This document shows positions 1-12,200 of a DNA stretch of 64,000 bases, piece after piece; position 1 is the first letter of the stretch, and every line of letters begins with the position of its first letter. The stretch is taken from the NCBI GenBank assembly GCA_904066235.2, contig CAJFCV020000002.1, positions 3,720,001-3,784,000 on the forward strand, written 5' to 3'. Source of the DNA: Bursaphelenchus xylophilus. Taxonomy: Eukaryota > Nematoda > Chromadorea > Rhabditida > Aphelenchoididae. A model generated the notes under the pieces. It searched no databases. It saw only the letters and a program-made list of their open reading frames with translations, and was not told where the DNA came from. The translations under genes were made by a program, and so were the position numbers.

Positions 1-151
1 CCAAATTTTTTTTATTTTGTCAATTTTTGATCTAAAAATCTCGATCATCTCTGCAATGGGCACGCTAGGATTATCGTTACGTCATGAAAAAATTAACCTA
101 TATTGGTACCATATTTCATTAAAAGCTAAGGGTGGCACTTGGAGCACTAAC

Positions 152-305
152 ATTCTGTCGGGAAAATAATGAGCACAACGTAGCGACGCTACGCCAATTG
201 CGTCGCTGAAGTGAAAAGCAATTTGACTTTTTCGCGACACAATTCATTTCCTCGGCGGTGATGCAATTTTCGCTCCGACAGAGTGCTGATTATTTTCCCG
301 ACAGG
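152..305. mobile_element. MITE-like element, family A copy 1
   Basis: The ends are inverted copies: TGTCGGGAAAATAATGAG on the left and TATTTTCCCGACA on the right. The inner part is also partly palindromic (AGCGACGC, then GCAATTTGACTTTTTCGCGACAC). The same ends recur at about 1799-1929, 4556-4694, 13811-13958, 15089-15332, 26586-26743 and 39330-39428. The copies are 100-250 bp with no coding capacity, so these are non-autonomous DNA transposons or fold-back repeats. The superfamily cannot be assigned by eye. Confidence 0.75.
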
Positions 306-1798
306 CTTCTACACACTACTCCCACCACCTAAACCAACCCGTGAAATATGATATAAATGAAACACCAAAATGCACATCCCACGCTCCTACCTTCGACTGC
401 CAAAAGCCGTTGCAACGAACACGCTTAAAACCTGCACAGCGGGCGTTTCGAAGGCAGCGCGGAAAACGAAGATAACCAACAGGATCTTCGGGGGTAATCG
501 AACAAAACCCCCCGCGCAATGCACTTCAAAATCACCGAGGAAGTCAGACGCAATTACGTCAACGGGATGCGTCAACGGCGATGAGTAAGTCGGATGCAGC
601 GATGGCTCATTACCTTCGGGGTACTTTACCCATCTTATCGCCTTATCTCTTCGATCTCAACGAGTAAATAGATGTAGAAGAGCGGCAGCTTGGAATCGGC
701 ACGTTTTGAGTGATAAAAACATTTTTAAATAATTAATAGTCGGTTTGTAAGGCCGCTAGAGTGAGTTTTGGCGTGCGCATTGTGCGAAAAAGTCAAGGCG
801 GCAACCGAAAGAAGTCTATCGCACCGTGCAGAGTAGACTTAGGGTTTCTCACAGTGCATGTCGCCAAAATCACTCCGGCAATCTTGCAGACTTACGAGTA
901 GGCTGTAGATATAGACAGTTCCTTACGGAAAGTGGCCGGGCTAAAATCGGCGACATGCACTGAAAACAAAAGCTTTCTTTGCTTTTTCGAGCTGTCGCTT
1001 GCAGCTTGACTTTTTTCTGAACAGTTGCAAACGCTGCATTTGGGACTTTCCAGCAAGATATCCTCGTCTGACCGTTGACGTACACGGGAAGAGCCGGGAA
1101 GGTTACTAATCGCAGAATTTAGAAGGGACGTCATACATATAAACTGTAAAGCCTTAAGAAAATACCCCAGTAAAAGCCTTTTATCCGCCTCGATTTTCAA
1201 TAATTGCTAACAATAAGACAATAAGGTAAACTTGCTGTTCAGTCGATTTATGGCAATTCATTCCTTACCGACTTAATAGGTTTCAAATTGAGAGGGAGAT
1301 CTAGGTGTGAGCTTTCAACAAAATAATGAAACATCGTATTTTACAAGGGTTATTCATTATTTATTCCATTTTTTAAACACAAAAAAGTTTTTAAAAAGTT
1401 GCGTTGTTTTCAAGCTCATGGAAGAGATATACAAGATTACTGTCAAAACCTCTGTAGAACGAAACCAACGGAGCTAAAAAAAAGTACGTTATATGTAGAA
1501 AAGCTTCGTCATGCGTAGCTCCATTTATCCGAAAATTTAAGCGGGTGATTCGTTATAGAGAGGTTTTTATGGGGGTTTGTTGTACAGAGGTTTCTTTTTA
1601 TAATGTTTTTTTTATTTATCCAAAGATAGACCGGGAATTATAGTGAGCATACAAATTTACAGTAGACTAACTTGAATTGAAAAATTTTGAAGAACTTCGA
1701 TTATTGGATTCGAAAGTTTGGAGATAATTGCGTGAAAAGTACCTCGTATGGGCAAGCTTGCAAGTTGCGACAATATTGCAAAAATTTTGCACTTACTA

Positions 1799-1929
1799 GT
1801 CTGTCGGGAAAATAATGAGCGTCCAAAATCGCATTGCTAAAAATAAAATGAATGGTATGGCGGCAAAATCAAATTGCTTTCCACTCCAGCGACACGAGCG
1901 ACGTTGTGCCCATTATTTTCCCGACAAAC
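1799..1929. mobile_element. MITE-like element, family A copy 2
   Basis: It has the same terminal motif as copy 1 (CTGTCGGGAAAATAATGAGC, closing CCATTATTTTCCCGACAAAC). The body is about 130 bp and non-coding. It lies directly beside the larger inverted repeat at 1938-2390. Confidence 0.75.
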
Positions 1930-1937
1930 TGACAAGG

Positions 1938-2390
1938 GAAGTACTCCAAGTGCGACACTCAGATTTTGATGAAACCTGGGGCAAATTTAGAGTAATCTTT
2001 TTCAAGACGTATGCGAAATTTTTGGCTTGTGCTTTGCAGAAATCATCGAGATTTTTTGTCGAAATTTAAAGAAAAAATATGACATTTTTTTCTGAATTTT
2101 GCCTTACAAAGTTTCAGGCTTATTTCTACTGCAGAGAGTGATATTTCCATAAAAAATAAATTTTTTCCATGCGAAACTGGCAAAGATATGGCAAAAAAAG
2201 GTTTTATTTTCTCTGACCGCTCTCTCGCATTTCGCGTACTCTCTCGGCCACAAACGTTGTTGAATATCTCAGCTCTCCCGGCAAAGCCTAAGCTGAAATT
2301 TTCAGCAATTGTTATGCCACCTATGTCCAAAATGTGGGCAAAATTTGAAGAAAATCTGAGCGTCGCACTTCGAATACCTCCCGTGTAAAA
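1938..2390. repeat. Long palindromic repeat, family C
   Basis: The left side reads AAGTGCGACACTCAGATTTT and continues through GCTTTGCAGAAATCATCGAG. The right side carries the inverse order: CGGCAAAGCCTAAGCTGAAA, then AATCTGAGCGTCGCACTT. The centre contains the TCTCTGACCGCTCTCTCGC-type block. Fragments of this family recur through the window (about 3960-4150, 5440-5740, 8175-8660, 16325-16710, 20950-21450, 23480-23760, 24460-24720, 28270-28930, 29710-30640, 31540-31860, 32400-32800, 37640-37920, 54640-54870, 55600-55970). It is the dominant dispersed repeat here. Confidence 0.7.
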
Positions 2391-2421
2391 TGTAAAAAAA
2401 ATATGAAAAAATTCAGTAGAT

Positions 2422-5018
2422 TTAGACGTCATCGGACAGCCTTCGCGTCACATAATTGCTCTCATCCTCCGGCCACAATAAATTCGCCTGTTTTAAAGGG
2501 GTTCGGCCCGACAGGATCTTGTACAAACTCTGTCGGAATGAGTTGCCAAATATCCAGTATAGGAAGAAGTTCGCTGTGCAGTTGACGACCACGAGCAGAT
2601 TAGAGAGATCCACGAGATATGCGATGACATGACTTAGCTGAAAATGAAAAAAAATAGTTTTTGGGGGATAACAATTACAGTGAAGGCAATGCACAACCAG
2701 GGGCTAAAAACTTTTCCGTTGTAGAAAGGTTTAGTTGTATGGAAGTTTTTTCCTATAACTCATTTCTAAGGCCTTTGAAATTAATTGCTATGCTCTTTGA
2801 TATCAGTTTGTAGGGAAAATAATGTGGATTTGGCGCGGTAGAAAATGTCTCTCCCTGTCGCACGAAATCTTCAGCCGCGGCTAGCCGTGACAAAATAATG
2901 AAGGACAATTCCAAGGCGCGTCGAATACACATTATTTTCCCAACAAACTGATAGTATTTTTTGTTCATAATTCAGTTGATTGTTTATAATTTTTGAATTC
3001 TTTTTTTCTGAAAATCCACTCATACCTGTTCATACAACGTTAGTTCGAGGAAGTTCACCAATAGGGCTGTGAAATTACAACCGATGAAGAAGCAGACAAC
3101 CAATATCAAACTGATCGTATCCGAGTCCTCTGAAAATAAACAAATGAAGGTGACATTTTATACGACAAAAAAGAACTTTTTTGGGTGACATTTTATACGA
3201 CAAAAAATATAATTTTTTGGTGACATTTTATACGACAAATAAGAACTTTTTTGGGTGACATTTTATACGACAAAAAATCAAAAATCTTTGGGTGACATTT
3301 TATACGAAAAATTTTTTGGAGGTGACATTTTATACGACGGAAATATTGGGGTGACATTTTACAGAAAAAAATAATAAGGTGACATTTTATACGGAAATTC
3401 TTTGTTTTAAAATACGCCCGTCTTAGCCATTATGTCCCTACCTGACGCTCCTTTCGTAACCACCGTAAACACCACACAAATGTTGAGCACAATCAGCATC
3501 AACAATGGCCCCACGGCCATGAACGTCGTATACATGTACGTGTAATATATCGTATAATAAACTGGGTCCATTCGAAATGCCGTGGGGCATATTTGCAGCG
3601 ATAAAATGCCTCCGTGTTTTGTATCAATGCATTCGATGGCTTGAAGTTCGAAACAATGCGGGATGTTGTAGAGGACACACATTACGGACATGATCATCAC
3701 AACTGCCTTGGCTTTTCTGGAAAGACATTTTTTTGAATTTTTGTGAACTTTGTTCCAATTTAGAAGCTATTTTGAAAACGTATTTGAAAGATCTTTACCT
3801 CACGTTTTGCAGAAAACTGATGAAAAAAATTTTTTACCCTCCTAAAATTTTTTTTACTTTTTAAAGTAAATAACTGGCGTTCTCTTTCAAATGTAGAAGC
3901 TACTATTTCAACAAAAAAATCGACTTTTTCCGCCGAGAATTCGCACAGACACAGCCAAAAAACGACTTTTTCTCAGGCCGTCTCTTCATGCTGCGTACTC
4001 TCTAGTTGAAAATTTCAGGCTTAATAAGAAGAGAGTCGTCTTATATTCCAATAAAAAAACTACTTTTTCGAAGCGAAATGAAAAAGTTGTGAAAAAACAG
4101 CGATTTCTCTGGCCGTCTCTCCTCACTTCACGCGCACTCGCGGAAAAAGAGTGGCGAATGTCTTGGCTGTTTTTGGAGAGCATAAGATAAGATTTTTGCA
4201 GATTGTTCTGTGGCACATGTAAAGTAAGAATTTCATCTTTTTTTTGAAAAAACTCCCATTTTTTCCGCAACTTACTGCGCGGTACAACAGATGTCCTTAA
4301 ACGGTTTGGGCAGCACCACCGATATGAAACAGTCGACTCCAGCGGCGAGGCAGAAGTACACGGATGTGGTTTGGAACACCGCGCCCAATGGGAAAATGTA
4401 CGGTGCGCCCGAGCCATAGAGATATGCAAGAACTGAAAAATGAGGGCCATACTTAAAATGTACACACAGTAGGGCCTGAATATTGATTTTTCTTCGAAAA
4501 AAGTTGCGCAAAATCAATGTCCCGAAAGTACGTATTTTCCCAACAGACTGATTTCATTCTGTCGAGAAAATAATGAGCGCAATGTCGTTGATGTGAAAAG
4601 CAATTTGATTTTGTCGTTTTGTCACAATTAATTTTCTCTGCGGCAATGCGATTTTGGACGCGACAAAGTTCTCATTATTTTCCCGACAGACTGATAATTT
4701 TTTACGAAAATTAACCCCCCACTCACTCGGAGGTCCATGATGTCGCCATGTTTCCAGCACGAACAAAAACATTGCGGTGCAAATCATGGAAAAGTCGGAG
4801 ACCGCCAACGCCGCCAAATAAATACTCGTGGAGTGGACCCGTTGCTCCGGCGACGTGTACACCGTCACCACCAAGATGTTCCCAATCAGCCCGACGGCGC
4901 CCACAATCGCCAACACCACGCCGCTCACGGCCACATTGTACATTTGGTAGTCTGCATCCGTCGACGCCATGCAAACATTGCAGAATTGGATGGGATTCTC
5001 GCTGAACTCTATCGACAT
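2422..5018 (-). CDS. FMRFamide/neuropeptide-type 7TM receptor
   Basis: A rhodopsin-class GPCR of 347 aa, presumably at the plasma membrane of neurons or muscle and binding a neuropeptide. Exons (minus strand, high to low): 5018-4727, 4432-4276, 3716-3442, 3129-3026, 2637-2422; all junctions are GT-AG and in phase. All seven hydrophobic segments are present: about 29-54 (with GNILVV), 64-88 (LAALAVSDF), 108-135, 151-172, 208-236, 247-270 and 284-310. The TM7 end NCTANFFLYWIFG matches the N-x3-NF-x2-Y ending common in nematode FMRFamide-like receptors. Oddly, the DRY motif after TM3 is replaced by DCF (AGVDCFISVV). The chosen ATG follows a CAATTTCAG acceptor directly, so it is either the trans-spliced start or the start of a second exon. 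The family is secure; the ligand and subfamily are not. Confidence 0.88.
2813..2951. mobile_element. MITE-like element, family B copy 1
   Basis: It lies in the last intron of the receptor gene. Ends TATCAGTTTGTAGGGAAAAT and CAACAAACTGATA are inverted, followed inside by AATGTGGATT. A second copy at 27588-27731 has the same ATGTGGATTTG start and GCATTATTTTCCCAACAGAC end. It is related to family A at the termini but has a different body. Confidence 0.7.
3149..3396 (+). repeat. Minisatellite, GGTGACATTTTATACGA units
   Basis: Eight direct units, each starting GGTGACATTTTATACGA or a close variant, are spaced about 28-37 bp apart inside the receptor gene's intron between 3129 and 3442. The spacer is variable A/T-rich sequence. 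The same core motif, in the same plus-strand orientation, forms a second array in the mevalonate kinase gene at about 33581-33915. Confidence 0.9.
4556..4694. mobile_element. MITE-like element, family A copy 3
   Basis: Ends ATTCTGTCGAGAAAATAATG and ATTTTCCCGACAGACTGATA are inverted. It sits in the first intron of the receptor gene, 30 bp from the splice donor at 4726. A stray terminal fragment (TATTTTCCCAACAGACTGAT) lies just upstream at about 4533-4552. Confidence 0.75.
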
Positions 5019-6248
5019 CTGAAATTGAATTTTTTTTGTGGGGAAAGAGCATTTCAAAAAATTGATAAATAGTGTACAAAGCGAGGGGAGTTAATTTAAA
5101 CGTATTTCACAAAAATTTTTCTTTTTGATTTTGTAATTTTTTGAAATTTTTTTGGGCAAAAGGGGGGACCAAGGAAAATTTTTTGAATTTTTGGTGATTA
5201 AAAAATTTCTCCTAAAATTTTTGCCGCCAAAATGCTTATAAATCGTTTAAAAATCAAGGGGAGTTGATCTAAACGTATTTTACAAAAAGTTTTTTTTTTA
5301 ATTTTGAGATTTTGTGAAATTTTTTTGGACACGAAGGCAAAAAAATTTTTTTTTGGTGATTAAAAAAATTACTTTAAGTTTTGCTGAACTTGTTGAATAC
5401 TTTAAATAGGATTTTCTAAGACATATCAGAAAGTTTCAGCTTGCGGTTTCCAAAATTCATAGAGATTTTTTGGTCCAAAGTTGTAAAAATTCCAATTCCT
5501 GGGCTGAAAATTTCAGACTCATTCAGAATAAAGCTTTTTCCACCAAAAAATCATCTTTTTTCCGAGGTAAATTCAAAAACGCCATTGGGGAAAAGACGTT
5601 TTTCTCTCGCAGACTCTCCTCATCTCACACGCTCTCTTAAAAAAAATCTGAATATCTCGGACGACCCGATAAACGGGAAGCTACAATCTTCAGAAACTGA
5701 CACATGGGCTATATATAGGAGGCAGGCCAAGTTGGAATAAATTTCCGATATCTTATTTTCATCAAAAAGACGACCCATTTTATACGAAAATTCTCATCTC
5801 AAGGACCGGAACTGACTAGTATGACCGCTCACGACTGGTCATCTCTTCACCGTATGCCACGTAAACTTTCGCTTCTTGATACTTCTCAGCATTACCGACT
5901 CAAGCTACAGGATTCCGAGCAAAATAAAGTAATATTTTTAATTAAATACGGACGTTTCTGTTTGGTGTAAAAATACAACTCATCAACATATAACGGAGGT
6001 CCTGTGTCCTGCAAATGAACTAGAATGAAGTTTGGGCATGGCCACGCCTACTTGGCAATCGAATTTGACAAAATAAGAAATTTGTGGTGTGCCTCACAAC
6101 GAAAACTTTGAATGCCAACAATTTCTTGGCATTGTGTTGCAAGCTAAATGATAGTGGAAAAACAATTTTTGGAGGGGAGAAATGTTGATTTAGACGCTAT
6201 TTCTAGTTGAAATTTGATGTTTATGCAAAGGAAATTAGTCGCATTCCA
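5019..6248. other. Region between divergent receptor and RPUSD2 genes
   Basis: This should contain the promoters of two divergent genes. Visible content is two copies of a local repeat (GAGGGGAGTT with AATTTAAACGTATTTYACAAAAA at about 5080-5115 and 5255-5290), one GGGGACCAAGG motif at 5161-5174, and a family C fragment at about 5440-5740 (TCTCGCAGACTCTCCTCATC). One isolated CATTTTATACGA unit lies near 5776. I see no clear core promoter element. Confidence 0.5.
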
Positions 6249-9200
6249 ATGGAAGATGTGTCAGTAACTGATAATTTAGGTAAAAGTGAAAAAGTAAGTT
6301 ATTTTTAGCATTTTTCTGTGTTTAGAAGGAAGAAAAAACCAAGAATGAGACTTCTAGAAGCTTTTATGTTGGTTCTCGAGACGTCTTTAGTTCTAAAAGA
6401 CGGAGTACTTTGAGTAAAATCCACATTTACAGCGTTCGGAGGGCCCAGCTAGTCCGAAACGCCGAAAGACTGAAGAAGAAGCTAATAAGAACGATATCTC
6501 AGCGATTCCTGGCGCGGAAGCGACTTCAGCTTCCATTACAGACAGTTCAACGTGCAATTCAGCCTTGCAAAAAACTTCAGAACCCCAAAAACCACGTTTG
6601 AAGACCACTTCCGACAAGGAGATTGAGGCATTTTCTGCAACAATGCCGACGAAAATTGTCTTCAACATAAAGAACGGTAGGTGTTCGACCAATGTTTTTT
6701 TGAAGTTTAATCTTTAGGGATCCGATATTGCTCACCGTATTGGGGAATCTACAAAACTGAGACAAAAGGAAGATGGGTTGGGCGAAGGCTGGTGGAGGTG
6801 TTCCAAACCGAATTCCTCTCGTTCAACCCGGATTATATTGTGAGTAATTGGCAGTGATGGGTAAAATACGAGCTACATTGTCAGTGGATACAAAAAAAAT
6901 AGCCGGAAATTTAGTGCTTACTACCATTTTTAACCTTATTTTAGGTATCGGATATTGAAAACTTAGATTTTTTTGAAAATCAAAAATTTCTTAAGTGAAA
7001 GTTGTGGATTTGGTAACAGGTAGGTTATAAATGGTCATGAAAGAGATTCTAAAATTGTTTTGACGACTTTTCGGACCATTTTTTAATCTTACTTTTGCTT
7101 CGAAAACAAATCTTGGCCGATTTTCGAAATTTTTTACAATTTTTACGTAAAAACTTCCTGTCTGTCGCAAAACAAAGTAATTTCAAGACGATTACGAGCC
7201 ATTTTCTTCTTTATGTTACAATATGCCCATTTCAGGTGGCCGCTGTGCGCCGGGGCCGAGTCCTAATCAACGGAAAACAAATGACCAATTTGGACCATTT
7301 GTTAAAACTAGGCGAAAAAATCGAGCACATAGCCCACAGACATGAGCATCCCGTCCTAGATGTCCCGATAGAAATCCTCGCCGAGACCGATGACCTGCTC
7401 GTTGTGAATAAACCGTCTTCAATGCCGGTTCATGCCTGCGGAAATTACAAAATCCATACGGTACTGGGGTTACTGTGGAAGTTACATGGAATTGCTGGAC
7501 TCAGAGGTAAGCGGGGATTGTGGCACTTTTTTTGAGAGTGATTTTGAGGGTGGTTTTACGGGCTACCACTTTGAAAATTTGGGGAATTTTTTTGGGGGAA
7601 AATATAATATAAAGAAGACCCAAAATGCAAGAATATGGGCTCAGCGAAACTCCGGTGGCTTATTTAAGGTTTTTTTTAAACGAAAAATTGAGAAACTTTC
7701 CAAAAATTTCGGACTGATATCAAGGGTAATATAAATCTTCTCAGAAAACAGGCCCTAGAGGAGCTACAACTATTATGTACGGACGTAATCTCTCATAAAT
7801 AACTTGGCTACAAATTATCTACAATAATATGGACGTTGAAACACGGTTAAAAACGTAGTTAAGACCAGAGCACAACTAAAAAAGAATATTATTAGAATCT
7901 GAACGTCCTCAACCATCAGAGGAAGATAAGACGGACTTTGGGGACATGCTTTTGGGACACGGTTGGAGACGACAATACAATTCATTGTAAATCCACACAA
8001 AAAGAACCAATTATAACAATAAAAAAGGTGCGAAATTGGGCATGGTCTGCACTCTCTGCAGACGGCGAAAAATACGAAAGGGGAATTGTTTGAGTAAAGT
8101 AGATTTGAAGCAGGGGGAAAAGTTTTCACAATACAACCTACAGATTTTGATGGGAAATTTTGATTGAAGTTTTCCAGGACTCATCCAAAGTTTTTCGCTC
8201 CCGCTTTGCGGAAATTTACGAGATTTTTAGATCGAAAGTTACCAAAAAATGTCGATTTTTGAACTGAAAAATTGAGGTTTTGTTCGAAGTGTGGAGGAGA
8301 ATGTTTCTACAAAGAATCATTTTTTCCGCAAAAGAAATAACATAGATATGTCTGACAATGCTCTTTTTCTCTTTCCGTTTCTCCTCTTTTTCCCGTCTCT
8401 CGTCTGCAAAGAGCGATCCAAGATCCTGCAGACGTGAGACGGGAAAAGGAGGAGAAACGGACAGAGAAAAAAGTATTTCCAACCACATCTATGTGATTTC
8501 TTTTGCAGAAACGATCATTCTTTGTAGAAACGACGTCCTCTACGTTTCGAACAAAATCTCAATTTTTCAGTCCAAAAGTCTAATTTTTAGGTACCTTTCG
8601 ACCTAAAAATCTCGCAAATTTCTGCAAAACGTGAGTGGAAAACTTCGGATGCGTCTAGAAAATCGAAATTAATCCAAATTAACGCCAAATTTCATCAGAA
8701 TCTATGGGTTGTATTTTGAGAACTTTTCTCACTGCCTCAACTTTATTTTATTCAAAGAAATTTTAGTGGTAACTATAATTTTCCGAGCTAAAAATTTCAG
8801 AACATACCCGAGAATTTTTTAGCCTAGATTTGCGCCATTTCATTAAAACTGTGGTTTGTTTCTCTAGAGAATTTTGTTGATAAAGCTATAAATTATAGAC
8901 AGTTTTCTTCACATTTCTGTCTCGGAACACACGCAATGGTCTACAAATATTATTTTGTAATTCCACCATGCAATGAAACGAGTACGTAAAAATGAACTCG
9001 AAATTATTGAATATCACGGCCACATGAATTAAAGGAAACATTTTTTCGCTTGAAAACCCTTCCTTATCCTACAATATAAAATTAAACGCTTCCCCGGCTT
9101 TCCGACGAACCTCCATGAAACTTTTGGCAGGACTTTTTGTGTGACTTCTTCAGGGAAAACCTCGCCTTATCTGATCCAATCTTTAACGCGGTTTGGCTTC

Positions 9201-12200
9201 ACGAAAATAACACGTCAGAATTGTTTCAAAAATCCCCAGAAAAGAAGGGCGTTAAAATAGTAGTCGAAAAAAATTATAAAAATAGTCCGGATGTTGTCAG
9301 TGGACTTTTAGCTACACTAGATGTTATAATAGAAAAAAGAAAATTTTAATTTTCGTTCACTACTAATCCAGTGGCAAAAAACGTACAATTTTGCATCCGG
9401 GAAGTATCGAAAAATGTAGCAAAATGTCTCCGTCTCCAAGAAAAAAACCTTTTTGAAAGGCGCGCCCTTTCCCTCACAAAAATTGCGGGCGCGCTTTTGA
9501 AATTGGAGTATTTTCACTTGGAGAGGGAAGCATTTTGCCACATTTTTGATACTTCCCGGATGCAAAATGGTACGTGTTTTGCCGCAGGATGAAGTCTGTC
9601 ACTGTAGAAGGCGGAAGTCAAAAAAAAAAAACTATTTCGTTCAGGTACAAATTTAGAGAAGTTCTCACAGTTTGATGTGTGGCTTCTGACGGGTATTATT
9701 GCTTCTCAACAACAAAAGCGTAAAAAATTATTTTTAGCTCATTTTTGAGAAATTACAAAAATTTGTAGAGGTATTTCTGAGCTAAAATACTAAAAATTTT
9801 TTTTCCTTGTAGTCAAGTTTTTTTGCTTTTGACTCACTAGTTGAAATAAGGTTCTTTGAAACAACGAGACTCATAATTCGAGCATCAAAAAACAACCAAA
9901 GGAAATGAATTTAGTTTTGGGCTTCCTGTCTGTTTGTCGACTCATTCCTCGGCCAAATCTTTATTGGAGATCAGATATCAATACTTGTCAAACTTTTTGA
10001 GCGTGAGAAAAAAATAAGTGAAAAATTGTAATTTGTGAAAAGTTTTATGGGAAACTCGAAAGATGAGTTATAGAATCAGTTAAAAATGAAGTATTACGCC
10101 GTTACAGGAGGTCGGAGTTCTAAACACTTCAACTTTTTAACATCCGCCGAGGATTTGAGATTTGCACATCTCTTTTCATAAATTATTGTTCCCCCAGCGA
10201 TTATATTAGGCTAGAAAAAGAAGGAGGAAATGACATGTAAGAGGACGTCTGGAATTACAAACGGATTTCGCAGAGAGTGTAAATTTGGTTAAGGAAGCTT
10301 GAGGACGCATTGAGGACATCAAGTTATATATTATCCATGACGAAAAGCGCGGTTTTTTTGCCTTATTTTTCGTTTTTCTAATTAAAAATAAGGGTAGATA
10401 GGGAAATAAGACTACATTTTGTTGAGGAGACGGCTTTAGAGACATTGCGGGGATTCTCAGAAAAGTTTGCGTAAATTTTTTTGACTTTTTGACTAAAATT
10501 CAAAAAATTTAAAAAGCATGCGAGCTAGCTAAAAGCCTTATTAAAGCAGCTAATTCAATTTTTGTTAATAAAATGCGTCGAAATGACGGATTTTCCGCAT
10601 GTTTGTGGATAAAATTTACGTGTTGTCGCAAGCCGGAAAACAAGGTTTAATTGACGTGAAATGGATTTTTTTCTGCTTACAAACCTCCACACCCATCTTA
10701 CATATTGTATTTACCACTGGTAACCCATCTCCCCCACCCCACTAAAAGCATGTCCTCAGGGCCGAACGTCAACCAGACGAAAAACAATAAATTTGCCGCC
10801 GCTTTTCGATGACTTATATTTATTGACAATCCCTTGATAGACTCCGAAAAGAACTCCCGCGGAACTGTTAAATATCACGGCATGCAAAAAACGCAAAAGT
10901 TGAATTCCTCCGCCTTGTACGGGGCCCTTATTTTCATGCAATTTAGTCTGATGCGTGAGAAACCGGAATCGAATTTCCAAAGTTAAGAAATGACGGTACG
11001 TCCCTGTAAATGGCTCTCCACTCGATTAGAAGCAAGTTATTAAACAGCTGATCATGTTTATGGGAATGAGCTTTGAATTAGTCATAAGAATTATGAGATA
11101 AACAGATAAATTATAATGAGAAATGGGGTGATTTTGCGTTGAAATGCAATCAACCCTCTGTAGAATGAATTTCAAGTGAAAACGGACCGGAAATTTCAAG
11201 AGATCCCATTTTCTTCGAAGAAGATTGGTTTTTCTTAACGGGAAATTCAACGTACTGCTTGAGGAAACTTGGCAGAGATAAGAATATCAGATTTCGAAAA
11301 TATATGAGGTCTTTGGACAGTTGCCAAAGATTTCGAATATTTTCTGAAGTCTGCTATTCTCAATCTCCGTCAAGCTCCATCAAAGCAGTACGTTGAATTT
11401 CTCATTTCGAAAAATAAAATCTTCTTTGACAAGGAAAGTACATTTCGGGGAGCTCCTACTTTTATACGGAAATATCTCGAAAAATACGTAAAATCATGCT
11501 GATTAGGAATATGCAAAAATCAACGGGTTTTGCATATTCTTGATCAGCACAATTTTTCGAATTTTTGAGATATTTCTAGTCTAAAAGTGGGAGCCCCCAT
11601 CAAAGTACTTGTGAGCAGAACAGGGTCTGAGTTCCGCGGGTTTTTATCGACCATAGTTGGTTACGGACGTAATACCAGAATTCGTCTTACGCACAAGCAG
11701 TAAACAACTACTTTATAGAGGTCTTTGACTGTCTCTAGTTTTACTGCTTATCGTTTTCCGGGCGAGAGTAAGGGCTGGGCGTTCTTAAAAAATTTGAAAA
11801 CATCAATTTGAATTTTCTTTATTTTGTAGTTGCATGTTGCAAGTTTTTTTAGCTATTGTAGCGAAAACGAGGCTACCAGTTGTATTTGTCACTAATATAA
11901 ATACAAAAGTTGCGATACAAAAATGCCGATAATGATGAGATCTACACGTCACTTTGCAAAGCTACAATTTAAAATACGAACAAGCCGAAAAATGCATACT
12001 TATGGTAAAATTGAAACTCAATATTATTCACTCCCTCTCAGTCTTATGAGTAAGGCTCTTCAAAAAATTTTATGGCCATATTATAACCGCAATCCCGCAC
12101 TTACCGCGGCTTAATAACTTTTCGAACGCCCGAACCCTCGACAAAGCGAACTGAAATAGCGCCCGGGGCCGAGTATTTCAGCCCCGACCAATTTAATTCC

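Larger units (their letters stand above)
1..2421. other. Left non-coding flank, repeat-filled
   Basis: I see no convincing gene here. The stretch holds two copies of a small palindromic element with ends TGTCGGGAAAATAATGAG (about 152-305 and 1799-1929). It also holds a region at 760-1100 rich in the GCACTGTGC-like motif, with inverted segments, and a roughly 450-bp inverted repeat at about 1938-2390. That repeat's outer ends contain the motif AAGTGCGACRCTCAGATTTT in opposite orientations. ORFs of 60-130 codons exist on both strands but are low-complexity or lie across the repeats. Confidence 0.6.

Noticed and set aside
4737..5072. Plus-strand and shifted minus-strand ORFs over receptor exon 1
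   Set aside because: Shadows of the TM1-TM2 exon; only the chosen frame gives hydrophobic helices and matches the family.
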